Assembly (NCBI GenBank): GCA_031400715.1
Contig: JANNQK010000320.1
Location: forward strand, 1 to 23,225
Direction: 5' to 3'
Source: VFMC01 sp031400715
GTDB lineage: Bacteria > Actinomycetota > Acidimicrobiia > Acidimicrobiales > Ilumatobacteraceae
DNA length: 23,225 nucleotides
Shown: positions 1-7,472 of the stretch, piece after piece
How positions within the stretch are numbered: the stretch's first letter is position 1
Layout: each line of letters starts with the position of its first letter
Program-made: the position numbers and the translations under genes
The notes under the pieces: model-generated
Database searches by the model: none
The model's input: only the letters and a program-made list of their open reading frames with translations
Told to the model about the DNA's origin: nothing

Positions 1-1
1 G

Positions 2-736
2 ATCATCTCCAGCAAGGCCGGCTACGACATGTGGCCCGGGCCGTACGGCAACTTCGGGTCGCGCAAGTACCTCGTCGCCTCACTCGACCAGTCCCTGCGT
101 CGCATGGGTCTCGACTACGTCGACATCTTCTACTCGCACCGCATGGATCCCGACACGCCCATCGAGGAGACGATGGGTGCACTCGCGTCGATCGTGCAGC
201 AGGGCAAGGCCCTCTACGTGGGCATCTCGTCGTACGACTCAGAACGCACCCGCATGGCCGCCCGCTTGTTGGCCGAACTGCGTGTGCCGCTGCTCATCCA
301 CCAGCCGTCGTACTCGATGATCAACCGCTGGATCGAGCGTGACGGCCTCCTCGACACCCTGCAGGACGTTGGCTCCGGCTGCATCGCGTTCTCGCCGCTC
401 GCACAAGGCATCCTCACCGACCGCTATCTCGGCGGGATTCCGAGCGACTCACGCGTGGCTACCGGTGGTGCACTGAGCGAACGGGTCCTCACCGACACGA
501 CGATGGCCACGGTGCGGGCCCTGAACGACATCGCCGCTCGCCGCGGCCAGACCCTCGCCCAACTCGCGCTCGTGTGGGCTCTCCGGGACCCGCGGATGAC
601 CTCGCTGGTGATCGGTGCGAGCAGCGTCCGCCAGCTCGAGGACAACGTGGCCGCCCTCGCCGACCCGCACCTGTCCGACGAGGAGCTGGCCGCGATCGAG
701 CCCTACGCCCAGGAGCACATGGCCGATCGCGGCTGA
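2..736 (+). CDS. yghZ: Aldo/keto reductase, YghZ (L-glyceraldehyde 3-phosphate reductase)-like, 5'-truncated by the window edge
   Basis: NAD(P)H-dependent carbonyl reductase with a TIM-barrel fold. The open frame already runs at base 2, so the gene begins before the window; the ATG at 29 is internal. The read-in sequence ISSKAGYDMWPGPYG and the following SRKYL, SLDQSLRRMG, DYVDIFYSHR and HQPSYSMINRW blocks match the YghZ subfamily, which reduces glyceraldehyde 3-phosphate and methylglyoxal in E. coli. Of the AKR catalytic tetrad (Asp, Tyr, Lys, His), the Lys (bases 14-16) and the His of YSHR (137-139) are visible. Asp and Tyr would lie upstream. The C-terminal cofactor segment SLVIGASSVRQLEDNVAAL is intact. 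The partner gene is not visible. Family assignment is firm; the exact substrate is inferred. Confidence 0.93.
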   Translation: MISSKAGYDMWPGPYGNFGSRKYLVASLDQSLRRMGLDYVDIFYSHRMDPDTPIEETMGALASIVQQGKALYVGISSYDSERTRMAARLLAELRVPLLIHQPSYSMINRWIERDGLLDTLQDVGSGCIAFSPLAQGILTDRYLGGIPSDSRVATGGALSERVLTDTTMATVRALNDIAARRGQTLAQLALVWALRDPRMTSLVIGASSVRQLEDNVAALADPHLSDEELAAIEPYAQEHMADRG

Positions 737-737
737 G

Positions 738-785
738 GATCCGAGCGCCAGCGGCCACCCCGGGGTGACGCGTCGCACTCGGATC
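738..785. terminator. Stem-loop directly after the aldo/keto reductase stop (possible terminator)
   Basis: An 8-bp inverted repeat (gatccgag at 738-745, ctcggatc at 778-785) begins two bases after the TGA. It encloses a second perfect palindrome, caccccggggtg (756-767). No T-run follows, so it could be a weak or non-canonical transcript end or simply a processing structure. Confidence 0.35.
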
Positions 786-791
786 GACCTC

Positions 792-886
792 CTGGGACTC
801 GGGCGGGCGGCTGGGACTCGGGCGGGCGGCTGGGACTCGGACGGGTGATTGCGAATCGGACGGGTGGCTGGGACTCGGAGCGTTCC
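792..886. repeat. 19-bp tandem repeat, about five copies
   Basis: Units start at 792, 811, 830, 849 and 868. The first two are identical (ctgggactcgggcgggcgg) and the later ones diverge while keeping the exact 19-bp spacing. The last copy decays after its first dozen bases. The array lies between the aldo/keto reductase and the thiolase and is not part of any credible reading frame. Confidence 0.85.
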
Positions 887-966
887 ATTACCCGCTGGTA
901 ATCGTGCGCGCATACGCTGGCCGTCAGCAGCGCACGTCAGGTGCGTCGTCTGGAGGAGGTCTCGTC

Positions 967-2148
967 ATGGCTGGTTCGTACATCGTCGCCGGAGCGCGCA
1001 CACCGATCGGCAAGATGAGCGGCGCGCTCGCCTCGTTCAGCGCGGCCGAGTTGGGTGGGTTCGCGATCAAGGCCGCCCTCGAACGCGCCGGCGTGTCACC
1101 CGAGGAGGTCGAACACGTCCTGATGGGCCAGGTCCTGATGGCCGGTCAAGGCCAGGTGCCGTCGCGCCAGGCTGCGGTGAACGCGGGCATTCCGATGAGC
1201 GTGCCCAGCGTGAACATCAACAAGGTCTGCCTGTCGGGTCTGAACACGATCTACCTCGCCGACCAGATGATCGCAGCCGGTGAGGCCGACATCGTGGTGG
1301 CCGGTGGCATGGAGAGCATGACGAACGCGCCGTACCTCGCTCAGGGTGCGCGCGGTGGCTTCCGCTACGGCAACACCGAACTGGCCGACGCGATCATCAA
1401 GGACGGCCTGTGGTGCGCGTTCGACGCCTGTTTGATGGGCCTCGGCACCGAGCGCTACGCCGCCGGCAACATCACCCGCGATCAGCAGGACGAAGTGGCG
1501 ATGAAGTCGAACGAGCGAGCCGCCAACGCGATCAAGGACGGGAAGTTCGCCGACGAGATCATTCCGGTGAGCATCCCTCAGCGCAAGGGTGAGCCGATCC
1601 TCGTCGAGACCGACGAGGGCGTGCGCCCGGGCACGACGATGGAGTCGCTCGCCACGCTGAAGCCGGCGTTCGACAAAGCGGGCACCATCACCGCCGCCAA
1701 TGCCTCGCAGATCAGCGACGGCGGTTCGGCGTTGGTGCTGATGAGCGAGCGAGCGCTGAATGCTCGCGGCATCACCCCACTCGGTCAGGTCGTCAGCTAC
1801 GGCATGGTGGCCGGGCCCGACAGCGCGTCGCTGCTGCACCAGCCCAGCAAGGCGATCCTCAAGGCGCTCGGCAGGGTCGGCAAGACGATCAGCGACGTCG
1901 ACCTGTTCGAGATCAACGAGGCCTTCGCCGCAGTCGGCATCGCCTCGATGGCCGACCTCGGCATCACCGACGAGATCGTGAACGTCAACGGCGGCGCGAT
2001 CGCACTTGGGCACCCGATCGGCATGAGCGGCAACCGACTCGCACTCACGATCCTGCACGAGCTGCGCCGGCGTGGCGGCGGAACCGGTGCAGCGGCGCTC
2101 TGCGGTGGCGGCGGTCAGGGCGATGCGCTGATCGTCCGCACCGTCTGA
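967..2148 (+). CDS. Acetyl-CoA acetyltransferase (thiolase)
   Basis: Thiolase-family enzyme joining or cleaving acyl-CoA and acetyl-CoA in the cytoplasm, used in beta-oxidation or acetoacetyl-CoA synthesis. It has 393 residues, the usual family length. The nucleophilic Cys88 lies in NKVCLSG, and the GGMESM loop follows. His349 lies in GGAIALGHPIGMSGNR, and the acid/base Cys379 lies in CGGGGQGDA. All catalytic residues are present. The start at 967 is chosen over an upstream in-frame option at 904 because ggaggagg sits about eight bases before it and the thiolase N-terminus (YIVAGARTPIG) begins there. A TACGCT box at 912-917 could be its -10. It is monocistronic as far as can be seen. The biosynthetic versus degradative role cannot be decided from sequence alone. 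Confidence 0.95.
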   Translation: MAGSYIVAGARTPIGKMSGALASFSAAELGGFAIKAALERAGVSPEEVEHVLMGQVLMAGQGQVPSRQAAVNAGIPMSVPSVNINKVCLSGLNTIYLADQMIAAGEADIVVAGGMESMTNAPYLAQGARGGFRYGNTELADAIIKDGLWCAFDACLMGLGTERYAAGNITRDQQDEVAMKSNERAANAIKDGKFADEIIPVSIPQRKGEPILVETDEGVRPGTTMESLATLKPAFDKAGTITAANASQISDGGSALVLMSERALNARGITPLGQVVSYGMVAGPDSASLLHQPSKAILKALGRVGKTISDVDLFEINEAFAAVGIASMADLGITDEIVNVNGGAIALGHPIGMSGNRLALTILHELRRRGGGTGAAALCGGGGQGDALIVRTV

Positions 2149-2150
2149 GC

Positions 2151-2369
2151 CGCGACGACACCGATGACCCCGACGCCTGCAACAACGGCGACATCCGCCA
2201 AACGCTCGCACCTGCTCGGGTCGGGACCGACGGGCAGGTGTGCGTGTTCACCCTCGCTCCTGCGCATCTCGTCATCGACGTGACCGGCGAGATCCGCGAC
2301 GAAGGAGTCCCCGAACACGCCGCTCCGGGCAACGTCCCGTGCGTCAGACACAGCAAAGTGGTCGAGTGA
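2151..2369 (+). pseudogene. Remnant C-terminal fragment of a secreted actinobacterial repeat protein
   Basis: The frame read from 2151 to the TGA at 2367-2369 has no start of its own and is not in the thiolase frame. It contains VGTDGQVCVFTLAPAHLVID followed by VTGEI. I recognise this as the closing motif (G-x-VC-x-FT-x-A-x-HLVVD-x-GY type) of repeats in large secreted or cell-surface proteins common in Acidimicrobiia and related actinobacteria. No signal peptide or other repeat copies are seen nearby, so the piece looks like a decayed or transposed gene end. The match is from memory of the motif. A chance frame is possible. Confidence 0.45.
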
Positions 2370-2416
2370 CCGCATCGCGTGAAGTTGTCACATCGGATGA
2401 CGATTGTTGCGAAGTG

Positions 2417-2445
2417 TTGACAAGATCGGGGACTCGTTGTAACGT
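2417..2445 (+). promoter_or_regulatory. Predicted sigma-70-type promoter upstream of the RNA hairpin / moxR
   Basis: A perfect -35 TTGACA lies at 2417-2422. A 17-base spacer leads to TAACGT at 2440-2445, which fits the actinobacterial TANNNT -10. Transcription would start near 2452, about 208 bases before the MoxR start codon and about 70 bases before the strong hairpin. It is the clearest -35 box in the window. Confidence 0.55.
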
Positions 2446-2451
2446 AACCGA

Positions 2452-2592
2452 CACATAGCGATCGCAGCCCCGGGAAGCCCTCACAGGAACAACCCGCCGG
2501 CAGCGGTTGCCACCAAGATCTGGGGTACCACCTCTGGAGCTGGCCCGTCCGCCCGCTACCAGGTCCAGGAGTGGTACCCCGGTTTCGTTTTT
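2452..2592 (+). ncRNA. Candidate structured small RNA or 5' leader ending in an intrinsic terminator
   Basis: The predicted transcript from the TTGACA promoter would be about 140 nt. It would contain a small stem (caacc at 2490-2494 with ggttg at 2505-2509), then a long hairpin, then tttcgttttt. It could be a free small RNA, or an attenuator or riboswitch-type leader for the MoxR/DUF58-transglutaminase operon downstream. I compared it from memory with SRP RNA, RNase P, tmRNA, cobalamin, c-di-GMP, glycine and ydaO (c-di-AMP) patterns and found no match to their conserved core sequences. Boundaries are inferred. Confidence 0.4.
2520..2592 (+). terminator. Strong intrinsic terminator/attenuator hairpin
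   Basis: ggggtaccac (2522-2531) pairs perfectly with gtggtacccc (2571-2580). After one mismatch the stem continues inward with ctctgga/tccagg-type pairing and then ctgg (2540-2543) with ccag (2559-2562). In all about 20 of 22 inner positions pair, and C2520-G2582 adds an outer pair. The loop is 2544-2558. The tail tttcgttttt (2583-2592) follows at once. This is unusually long and well paired for the region and fits Rho-independent termination. Confidence 0.7.
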
Positions 2593-2659
2593 CGGCCCAG
2601 CGGGGAGCGGCCGAGCCATCGGAGTTTCTCGTCCGGAATCCTGAAGGTCGAGAGCGGTT

Positions 2660-3760
2660 GTGCCGATGACGTCACCGATGACGTTGTTCACCCGCGGTAC
2701 CGCACCGAGCGGACCCAGCATTGCCCTGCCCCCTCCCGGTCACGGCCCAGCTCCACAGACCGCAGCCCGGCCCGGCGCCTTCAGCCCCTCGCGGGGCCCC
2801 TCACACGGCATCTCACCGACCGACATCGAGGCAGCGGGAGCGCTCGGGCGAGCGGTCATCGACTCGATCGCCACCGTGGTCGTGGGTCGACATGACGTGG
2901 CCGAGGTCGCGGCCGCCTGTCTGCTCGCCAAGGGACACCTGTTGATCGAAGACATCCCGGGAGTCGGCAAGACGCTGCTCGCACAGGTGATCGCGGCCGC
3001 GGTCGGGGGCAGCTTCCACCGCATCCAGGGCACGGTCGATCTCCTGCCCGGCGACGTGACCGGCACACTCGTGCCCGACGGCGACGGTCTTCGGCTGCGG
3101 TTCCGGCCGGGTCCGATCTTCGCCAACGTCGTCGTGTTCGACGAACTGAACCGCACCAACCCACGCACCCAATCCGCACTCCTGGAAGCGGCCGAAGAAG
3201 GCACGGTCAGCGTGGACGGCCGCAGCCACGAGCTTCCCGATCCGTTCTTGCTCGTCGCAACGCAGAACCCGATCGACATGGCCGGAACCTTTCGACTCGG
3301 AGAAGGAGCGGTCGACCGCTTCGCCGCCGTCGTGTCGCCGGGTCGAGCAGACTTCGACGACGAGGTGGCCGTGATCTCGGGCCATCGCGGCCGCCGCCGA
3401 CTCCACGAGGTACGGCCCGTCACGACCATCGAGGCGTTGGTGCACGCTCGAGATGTGGTCGACCACGTCATGGTGCCCCCTGCCGTGTCGCGGTGGATCG
3501 TCGAGTTGCTCGATGCCACTCGCCATCACCCGCGAGTCCGGCTGGGAGCATCGACACGCGGTGGCCTCGCGGTGGCTGGACTCGCCAAAGCGATCGCGGC
3601 GATGCGCGGCCGAGGGTTCGTGGTGCCCGACGACGTCGCCGCGGTCGTGGTCCCCGCGCTCGCCCACCGCGTGTTGTTGGTCGACGGCGACGGCTCCACG
3701 GTCGCCGGCAGAGACGTGGTGACCGAGTGCGTGTACCAGGTGCGTCCGCCTTCGGCATGA
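2660..3760 (+). CDS. MoxR-family AAA+ ATPase
   Basis: ATPase of the MoxR/RavA clade, thought to act as a chaperone that remodels or activates partner proteins, commonly those encoded with DUF58 and transglutaminase genes as here. Length is 366 residues. Walker A is DIPGVGKT (Lys104), Walker B is VVVFDE (157-162), sensor 1 Asn is in ATQNP (203), and an arginine-finger candidate lies in GAVDRF (Arg220). Residues 1-50 are a Pro/Ala/Gly-rich extension not normally part of the domain. The start is a GTG at 2660; an ATG two codons later (2666) is equally possible, and no strong ribosome site decides. The stop overlaps the next start as ATGA, so the two genes are probably translationally coupled. 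Confidence 0.93.
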   Translation: MPMTSPMTLFTRGTAPSGPSIALPPPGHGPAPQTAARPGAFSPSRGPSHGISPTDIEAAGALGRAVIDSIATVVVGRHDVAEVAAACLLAKGHLLIEDIPGVGKTLLAQVIAAAVGGSFHRIQGTVDLLPGDVTGTLVPDGDGLRLRFRPGPIFANVVVFDELNRTNPRTQSALLEAAEEGTVSVDGRSHELPDPFLLVATQNPIDMAGTFRLGEGAVDRFAAVVSPGRADFDDEVAVISGHRGRRRLHEVRPVTTIEALVHARDVVDHVMVPPAVSRWIVELLDATRHHPRVRLGASTRGGLAVAGLAKAIAAMRGRGFVVPDDVAAVVVPALAHRVLLVDGDGSTVAGRDVVTECVYQVRPPSA

Positions 3761-6700
3761 GCCGCCCCTCCATCGACCCTGTGGCGACGCTCCCGAGCCG
3801 CCAGGCAACGATGCCCACCCCCCGCGGCACCGCCGCAGGCACCGGGTACCTCGTCTTCGCGTGGGTGGCCGCCCTCGGCATTGCCCGGCTCACTGGTGCC
3901 GTGCCCGTGGTGATCCTCCTCGGTGGCGGATTGGTGACCGGACTGTTCGGCGTGGTCGACGGATGGTGGCGATTGTGTCGCATCTCGTCGGTGACCGCGA
4001 CGATCGCAGCCGTGTCGGTCGACGTCGGTCATCGAGCGCCGATCATCATCCGGGCCGGCAACGAACGCCGACCACGACCCGTGCACGTGAGCGTTCGCGA
4101 TCGGGGCGCGCCGGTGGCCGACGGATGGCTGATCGACGGTGAGCTGCAGTCGATCGCAACGCTCGACCGCCGAGGGCTGGTCGAAGCCCTCGACGTCGAA
4201 CTGTCGTCGGGCGGAGCGGCCGGCATCCTGTGGTGGCGACGCCGGTTCCGCCTGTCGATCGCACCGATCGTGGTGGCGCCGCGCTCCACCGGCGCTGGCG
4301 CGCATGTCGACATCGACCAACGGTCGAACGGCCTCACCGGCGATGCGCTCACCACCGGACGCGCCACCGACGGCGACCTCGACGGTGTCCGCAGGTGGCG
4401 CGATGGAGACGCCGACCACGCGGTGCACTGGCCGACATCGCTGCGGACCGGAGTGCTCTCGGTGTTCGATCATCGCCGCAGCAACGACTCCCGCTGGATC
4501 GTGCGCGCCCTCGAGGTCGGCCCTGACGCAGATCGCGAGGCCAGCGACGCGGAAGCCGGGCGCGTGCGATGGGCGCTCGACGAGGGGAGACGGCGAGGTG
4601 CCGTCGTGAGCGCAGCGGTCGGCCCTCGCGACCCGATCGATCTCCCCGACACGGCGTCGATCGCGCGGTGGACGGCGACCTGTCTGCCCGACACTCCGCC
4701 GTCCCCGGTCCGCAGGTGGCGGCGGATCCGCGTCACGCGGATGACGTCCGCGGAACCTGCCGACGAGCTCGGCACCCGAGCCCGATGGCTCGTCGCCGTC
4801 AGCTCCGCGCTTGCGCTGACGATGCTGGCGGGAGCTCTCGGGTCATCGCCCGTGACGTTCGCGGCGTTGATCGGCGGCAGCCTGCTGACTGCGGCGATGA
4901 CCACCGGAGGTACCGGTCGCCGATCGCTGAAGATGCTGGTGCAGATGATCGTCGCGTCGTTCACCGTCGCCGGGCTGATCGCCATCACCGTGTCGGTCTC
5001 GAACGCAGAAGACCTGTTGTCGGTGATTCGTGGACCACTCCCCCAGGTGCTCATGCTGCTGGTGGTGCTCCACGGCTTCGAGTGCACGAGCCGACGAGCT
5101 GCTCGAGCATCCGCAGCCTTCGCCGCTGTGGTCGCGGCTTACGCCGCCGGTCAACGAATCGACCCGTTGTTGCCGTGGTGGCTCGCCGCGTGGGGCATCA
5201 CGTGGCTGTTCGCGGTGCGCGCCATCGGAGCGGCTCACGCTCCGGCCGGTGGGCCATCGCTGACGCGCCGCAGCCCTGTTCGACCGTCACCCCGTCGGCT
5301 GGCTGGTTCGGTGGGCGCCGTCGCCGCTGGGGCGGTCGCGGCCATCGCGCTCTTGAGCGTGGTGCCGATCCCCGACGGCCCGGCCAGACTCGGCCTCCCG
5401 GCGTCCATCGAGAGGATCCTCCCCGTGGCGACGTCGACGGGCATCGCCGGAGCCGACGGTGCCGACACTGCCTCCTCCAGTACTCGTGACGCCAGCAGCA
5501 GGACGGGCAGCGTGGGAGGCTTCCCCGGCTTCGACCACACACTCGACACATCGATGCGCGGCACCCTCGGCAACGAGGTGGTGATGCGGGTGCGAGCCCC
5601 TGAACCCGACTTCTGGCGCGGGCAGACCTTCGCCACCTTCGACGGCCGAGGGTGGAAGGTGATCGAGGACCCGGGATTCCTGCGGGACGGCCCGGACATC
5701 CGGCTCGAGCCCACGTTCGGAGATGTCGATCGGTCGACGCTCGTCGACAGCACCGAGTTCATCCAGACGTTCTACGTGGAGGTCGATCAGCCGAACATCC
5801 TCTTCGGCGCCTATCGGCCCGAACGAGTGCTGTTCGACGGCAACCTGTTCGTCCGTGCGGACGGCGCACTGCGCACCGACCTGGTGCTCACCGAGGGTTC
5901 GATCTACACCGTCGTGTCGGAACGTCCACTCGTCACCGCCGAGGCCTTGGCGCGCCAGGGATCGGTGCCACAGCGACTGACCGATGCCGGCCGCGATGCG
6001 TTCGCCCTCTACCTCGAGACCCCTCCCTCGACGACGGAGCGCACCGTGCAACTCGCCGACGAACTGGCGCGAGGCGCCACGAGCACGTACGACGTGGTGC
6101 GACGGATGGAAGCCTGGATCGGCGACAACGTCCAGTACGACCTGCAAGCTCCGGTGCCGGCCGACGGCGTGGATGCCGTCGACGATCTCCTGTTCGGCTC
6201 GAGGCTGGGCTTCTGCGAACAGATTGCGACCGCGCTCGCCATCATGCTGCGGACCCAGGGTGTGCCCGCCCGACTCGCCACCGGCTACGTGCCCGGCGAT
6301 CGCGACCGCGTGACGGGCGTGTGGGAGGTGCGGGCACGCGATGCCCACGCGTGGGTGGAGGTGTGGTTCCCGGAAACGGGCTGGCAGGCGTTCGACCCGA
6401 CCGCGGCGGTGCCACTGGCCGGCGAGTCGGTGCGCGCTTCGGTCGGTGGTGACATCCTCACCTCGGTGATCGGTGCGATCGAACAGCACGGCCGGACCGT
6501 CGCGGTCGTCGCGCTGTCCAGCCTTCTCCTGGTGATCGGCGGCGGCATCGCGGCACGCGTGCTCGCTGCCCACCGATACCAGCGCCGCCGCGGTCGATGG
6601 GGAGTGCTGCAGGACCGGTGGCACGCGGCAGCGCAAGCACGGGGCCTCGGTGATGCGTGCTCCAACCCCGAGCTGGCTCGACGATGGTCGAGCATCATGC

Positions 6701-6846
6701 CGCCACACGCCGACGTCGCAGCCCAGCTGGCCGACCAGCTCGACCGAGCTGCATTCGATCCACAGTGGATCGACGACGACGCGAGCTTCGATCGAGCACT
6801 CTCGCTCGTCGATGCTCTCGAACGACCTCGGTCACGCGCCGGCTGA
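3757..6846 (+). CDS. DUF58 domain-transglutaminase (TgpA-like) fusion protein
   Basis: Membrane protein of 1029 residues combining two products normally encoded by adjacent genes. Residues about 60-315 are a DUF58 domain with its RDGDADHAVHW signature at 215-225. Residues about 345-540 hold several membrane segments of the TgpA/DUF3488 type. Residues about 560-890 are outside the membrane and include a papain-like transglutaminase core with Cys820 (GFCEQ), His864 (DAHAWVEVW) and Asp880 (FDPT). A further membrane helix lies at about 912-936 before a helical tail. The start at 3757 is set by the ATGA overlap with moxR; the open frame extends upstream to 3493 but that part only shadows moxR. No frameshift or stop breaks the joint. 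With MoxR this is the usual MoxR-DUF58-transglutaminase module, whose substrate is unknown; envelope protein or peptidoglycan processing is inferred. Confidence 0.9.
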   Translation: MSRPSIDPVATLPSRQATMPTPRGTAAGTGYLVFAWVAALGIARLTGAVPVVILLGGGLVTGLFGVVDGWWRLCRISSVTATIAAVSVDVGHRAPIIIRAGNERRPRPVHVSVRDRGAPVADGWLIDGELQSIATLDRRGLVEALDVELSSGGAAGILWWRRRFRLSIAPIVVAPRSTGAGAHVDIDQRSNGLTGDALTTGRATDGDLDGVRRWRDGDADHAVHWPTSLRTGVLSVFDHRRSNDSRWIVRALEVGPDADREASDAEAGRVRWALDEGRRRGAVVSAAVGPRDPIDLPDTASIARWTATCLPDTPPSPVRRWRRIRVTRMTSAEPADELGTRARWLVAVSSALALTMLAGALGSSPVTFAALIGGSLLTAAMTTGGTGRRSLKMLVQMIVASFTVAGLIAITVSVSNAEDLLSVIRGPLPQVLMLLVVLHGFECTSRRAARASAAFAAVVAAYAAGQRIDPLLPWWLAAWGITWLFAVRAIGAAHAPAGGPSLTRRSPVRPSPRRLAGSVGAVAAGAVAAIALLSVVPIPDGPARLGLPASIERILPVATSTGIAGADGADTASSSTRDASSRTGSVGGFPGFDHTLDTSMRGTLGNEVVMRVRAPEPDFWRGQTFATFDGRGWKVIEDPGFLRDGPDIRLEPTFGDVDRSTLVDSTEFIQTFYVEVDQPNILFGAYRPERVLFDGNLFVRADGALRTDLVLTEGSIYTVVSERPLVTAEALARQGSVPQRLTDAGRDAFALYLETPPSTTERTVQLADELARGATSTYDVVRRMEAWIGDNVQYDLQAPVPADGVDAVDDLLFGSRLGFCEQIATALAIMLRTQGVPARLATGYVPGDRDRVTGVWEVRARDAHAWVEVWFPETGWQAFDPTAAVPLAGESVRASVGGDILTSVIGAIEQHGRTVAVVALSSLLLVIGGGIAARVLAAHRYQRRRGRWGVLQDRWHAAAQARGLGDACSNPELARRWSSIMPPHADVAAQLADQLDRAAFDPQWIDDDASFDRALSLVDALERPRSRAG

Positions 6847-6866
6847 AGGTGATCCGAGCGGAGCGA

Positions 6867-7472
6867 TCAGGCCGACACGTCGCGGCGACCTTCGATCGCC
6901 CGGCCCAGCGTGAGTTCGTCGGCATACTCCAGATCGCCGCCCACCGGCAGGCCGCTGGCGATGCGCGTGACCCTCACGCCGAACGGTTGCAGCATGCGGG
7001 CGAGATACATCGCGGTCACCTCGCCTTCGGTGTTCGGATTCGTGCACAGGATCACCTCGGTGATGCCTTCGGGCTCGATCCGGGTGAACAGCTCTTTGAC
7101 CTTGAGCTGCTCGGGACCGATGCCGTCGAGAGGACTCATGGCGCCGAGGAGGACGTGGTACCGACCGCGGAACTCGCCGGTGCGTTCGATCGCGACGATG
7201 TCGCGCGCCTCTTCGACGACGCAGACCGTGGACGAGTCGCGACGGTCGTCGGCGCAGATGGGGCAGAGCTCGGCATCGGCGATGTTCCAGCACCGCTCGC
7301 AGAAACGCACTCGCGCCTTCGCATCGGTGAGCGCGTGCGCCAATCGGGCGACGTCGTCGGTCGGCACCTTGAGGAGGTGGAAGGCGATCCGCTGTGCCGA
7401 CTTCGGACCGATGCCCGGCAACCTGCCCAACTCGTCGATCAGCACCTGCACCGGCATGGTGTACGAAGCCAT
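6867..7472 (-). CDS. recR: Recombination mediator protein RecR
   Basis: DNA repair protein of 201 residues, the standard length. With RecO and RecF it helps load RecA onto gapped DNA. The N-terminal helix-hairpin-helix (LGRLPGIGPKSAQRIAFHLL) is followed by a zinc finger with Cys58, Cys61, Cys70 and Cys73. The Toprim domain (VCVVEEARDIVAIERTGEF, then SPLDGIGP) and the C-terminal Walker-like TNPNTEGEVTA and RIASGLPVGGDLEYADELTL follow. It is translated from an ATG that shares its A with the dnaX stop (TGATG), so it is probably co-transcribed and coupled with dnaX. Its stop lies 20 bases from the stop of the convergent DUF58-transglutaminase gene. Confidence 0.97.
   Translation of the reverse strand: MASYTMPVQVLIDELGRLPGIGPKSAQRIAFHLLKVPTDDVARLAHALTDAKARVRFCERCWNIADAELCPICADDRRDSSTVCVVEEARDIVAIERTGEFRGRYHVLLGAMSPLDGIGPEQLKVKELFTRIEPEGITEVILCTNPNTEGEVTAMYLARMLQPFGVRVTRIASGLPVGGDLEYADELTLGRAIEGRRDVSA

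Larger units (their letters stand above)
2370..2659. other. Gene-poor interval with promoter-like site and RNA structure
   Basis: I see no credible protein frame in these 290 bases. They hold a TTGACA promoter-like site, a small hairpin at 2490-2509, a very strong hairpin with T-rich tail at 2522-2592, and a smaller stem (tcggcc at 2592-2597, ggccga at 2609-2614). The MoxR start follows at 2660. The A+T-richer patch at about 2375-2460 contrasts with the surrounding DNA, as expected for a promoter region. Confidence 0.6.

Noticed and set aside
1096..2211. 371-residue minus-strand frame opposite the thiolase
   Set aside because: Low-complexity His/Arg/Asp composition; the thiolase on the other strand is complete.
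2452..2592. SRP RNA, RNase P, tmRNA or a known riboswitch
   Set aside because: None of the conserved core sequences I know for those classes is present. Kept only as an unclassified RNA candidate.
3493..3756. Upstream extension of the DUF58-transglutaminase frame
   Set aside because: It overlaps conserved moxR sequence in another frame and is Arg-rich. The ATGA overlap at 3757 is the natural start.
5287..6708. 473-residue minus-strand frame opposite the transglutaminase domain
   Set aside because: Shadow of a gene with an intact catalytic triad; no recognisable domain or start site.
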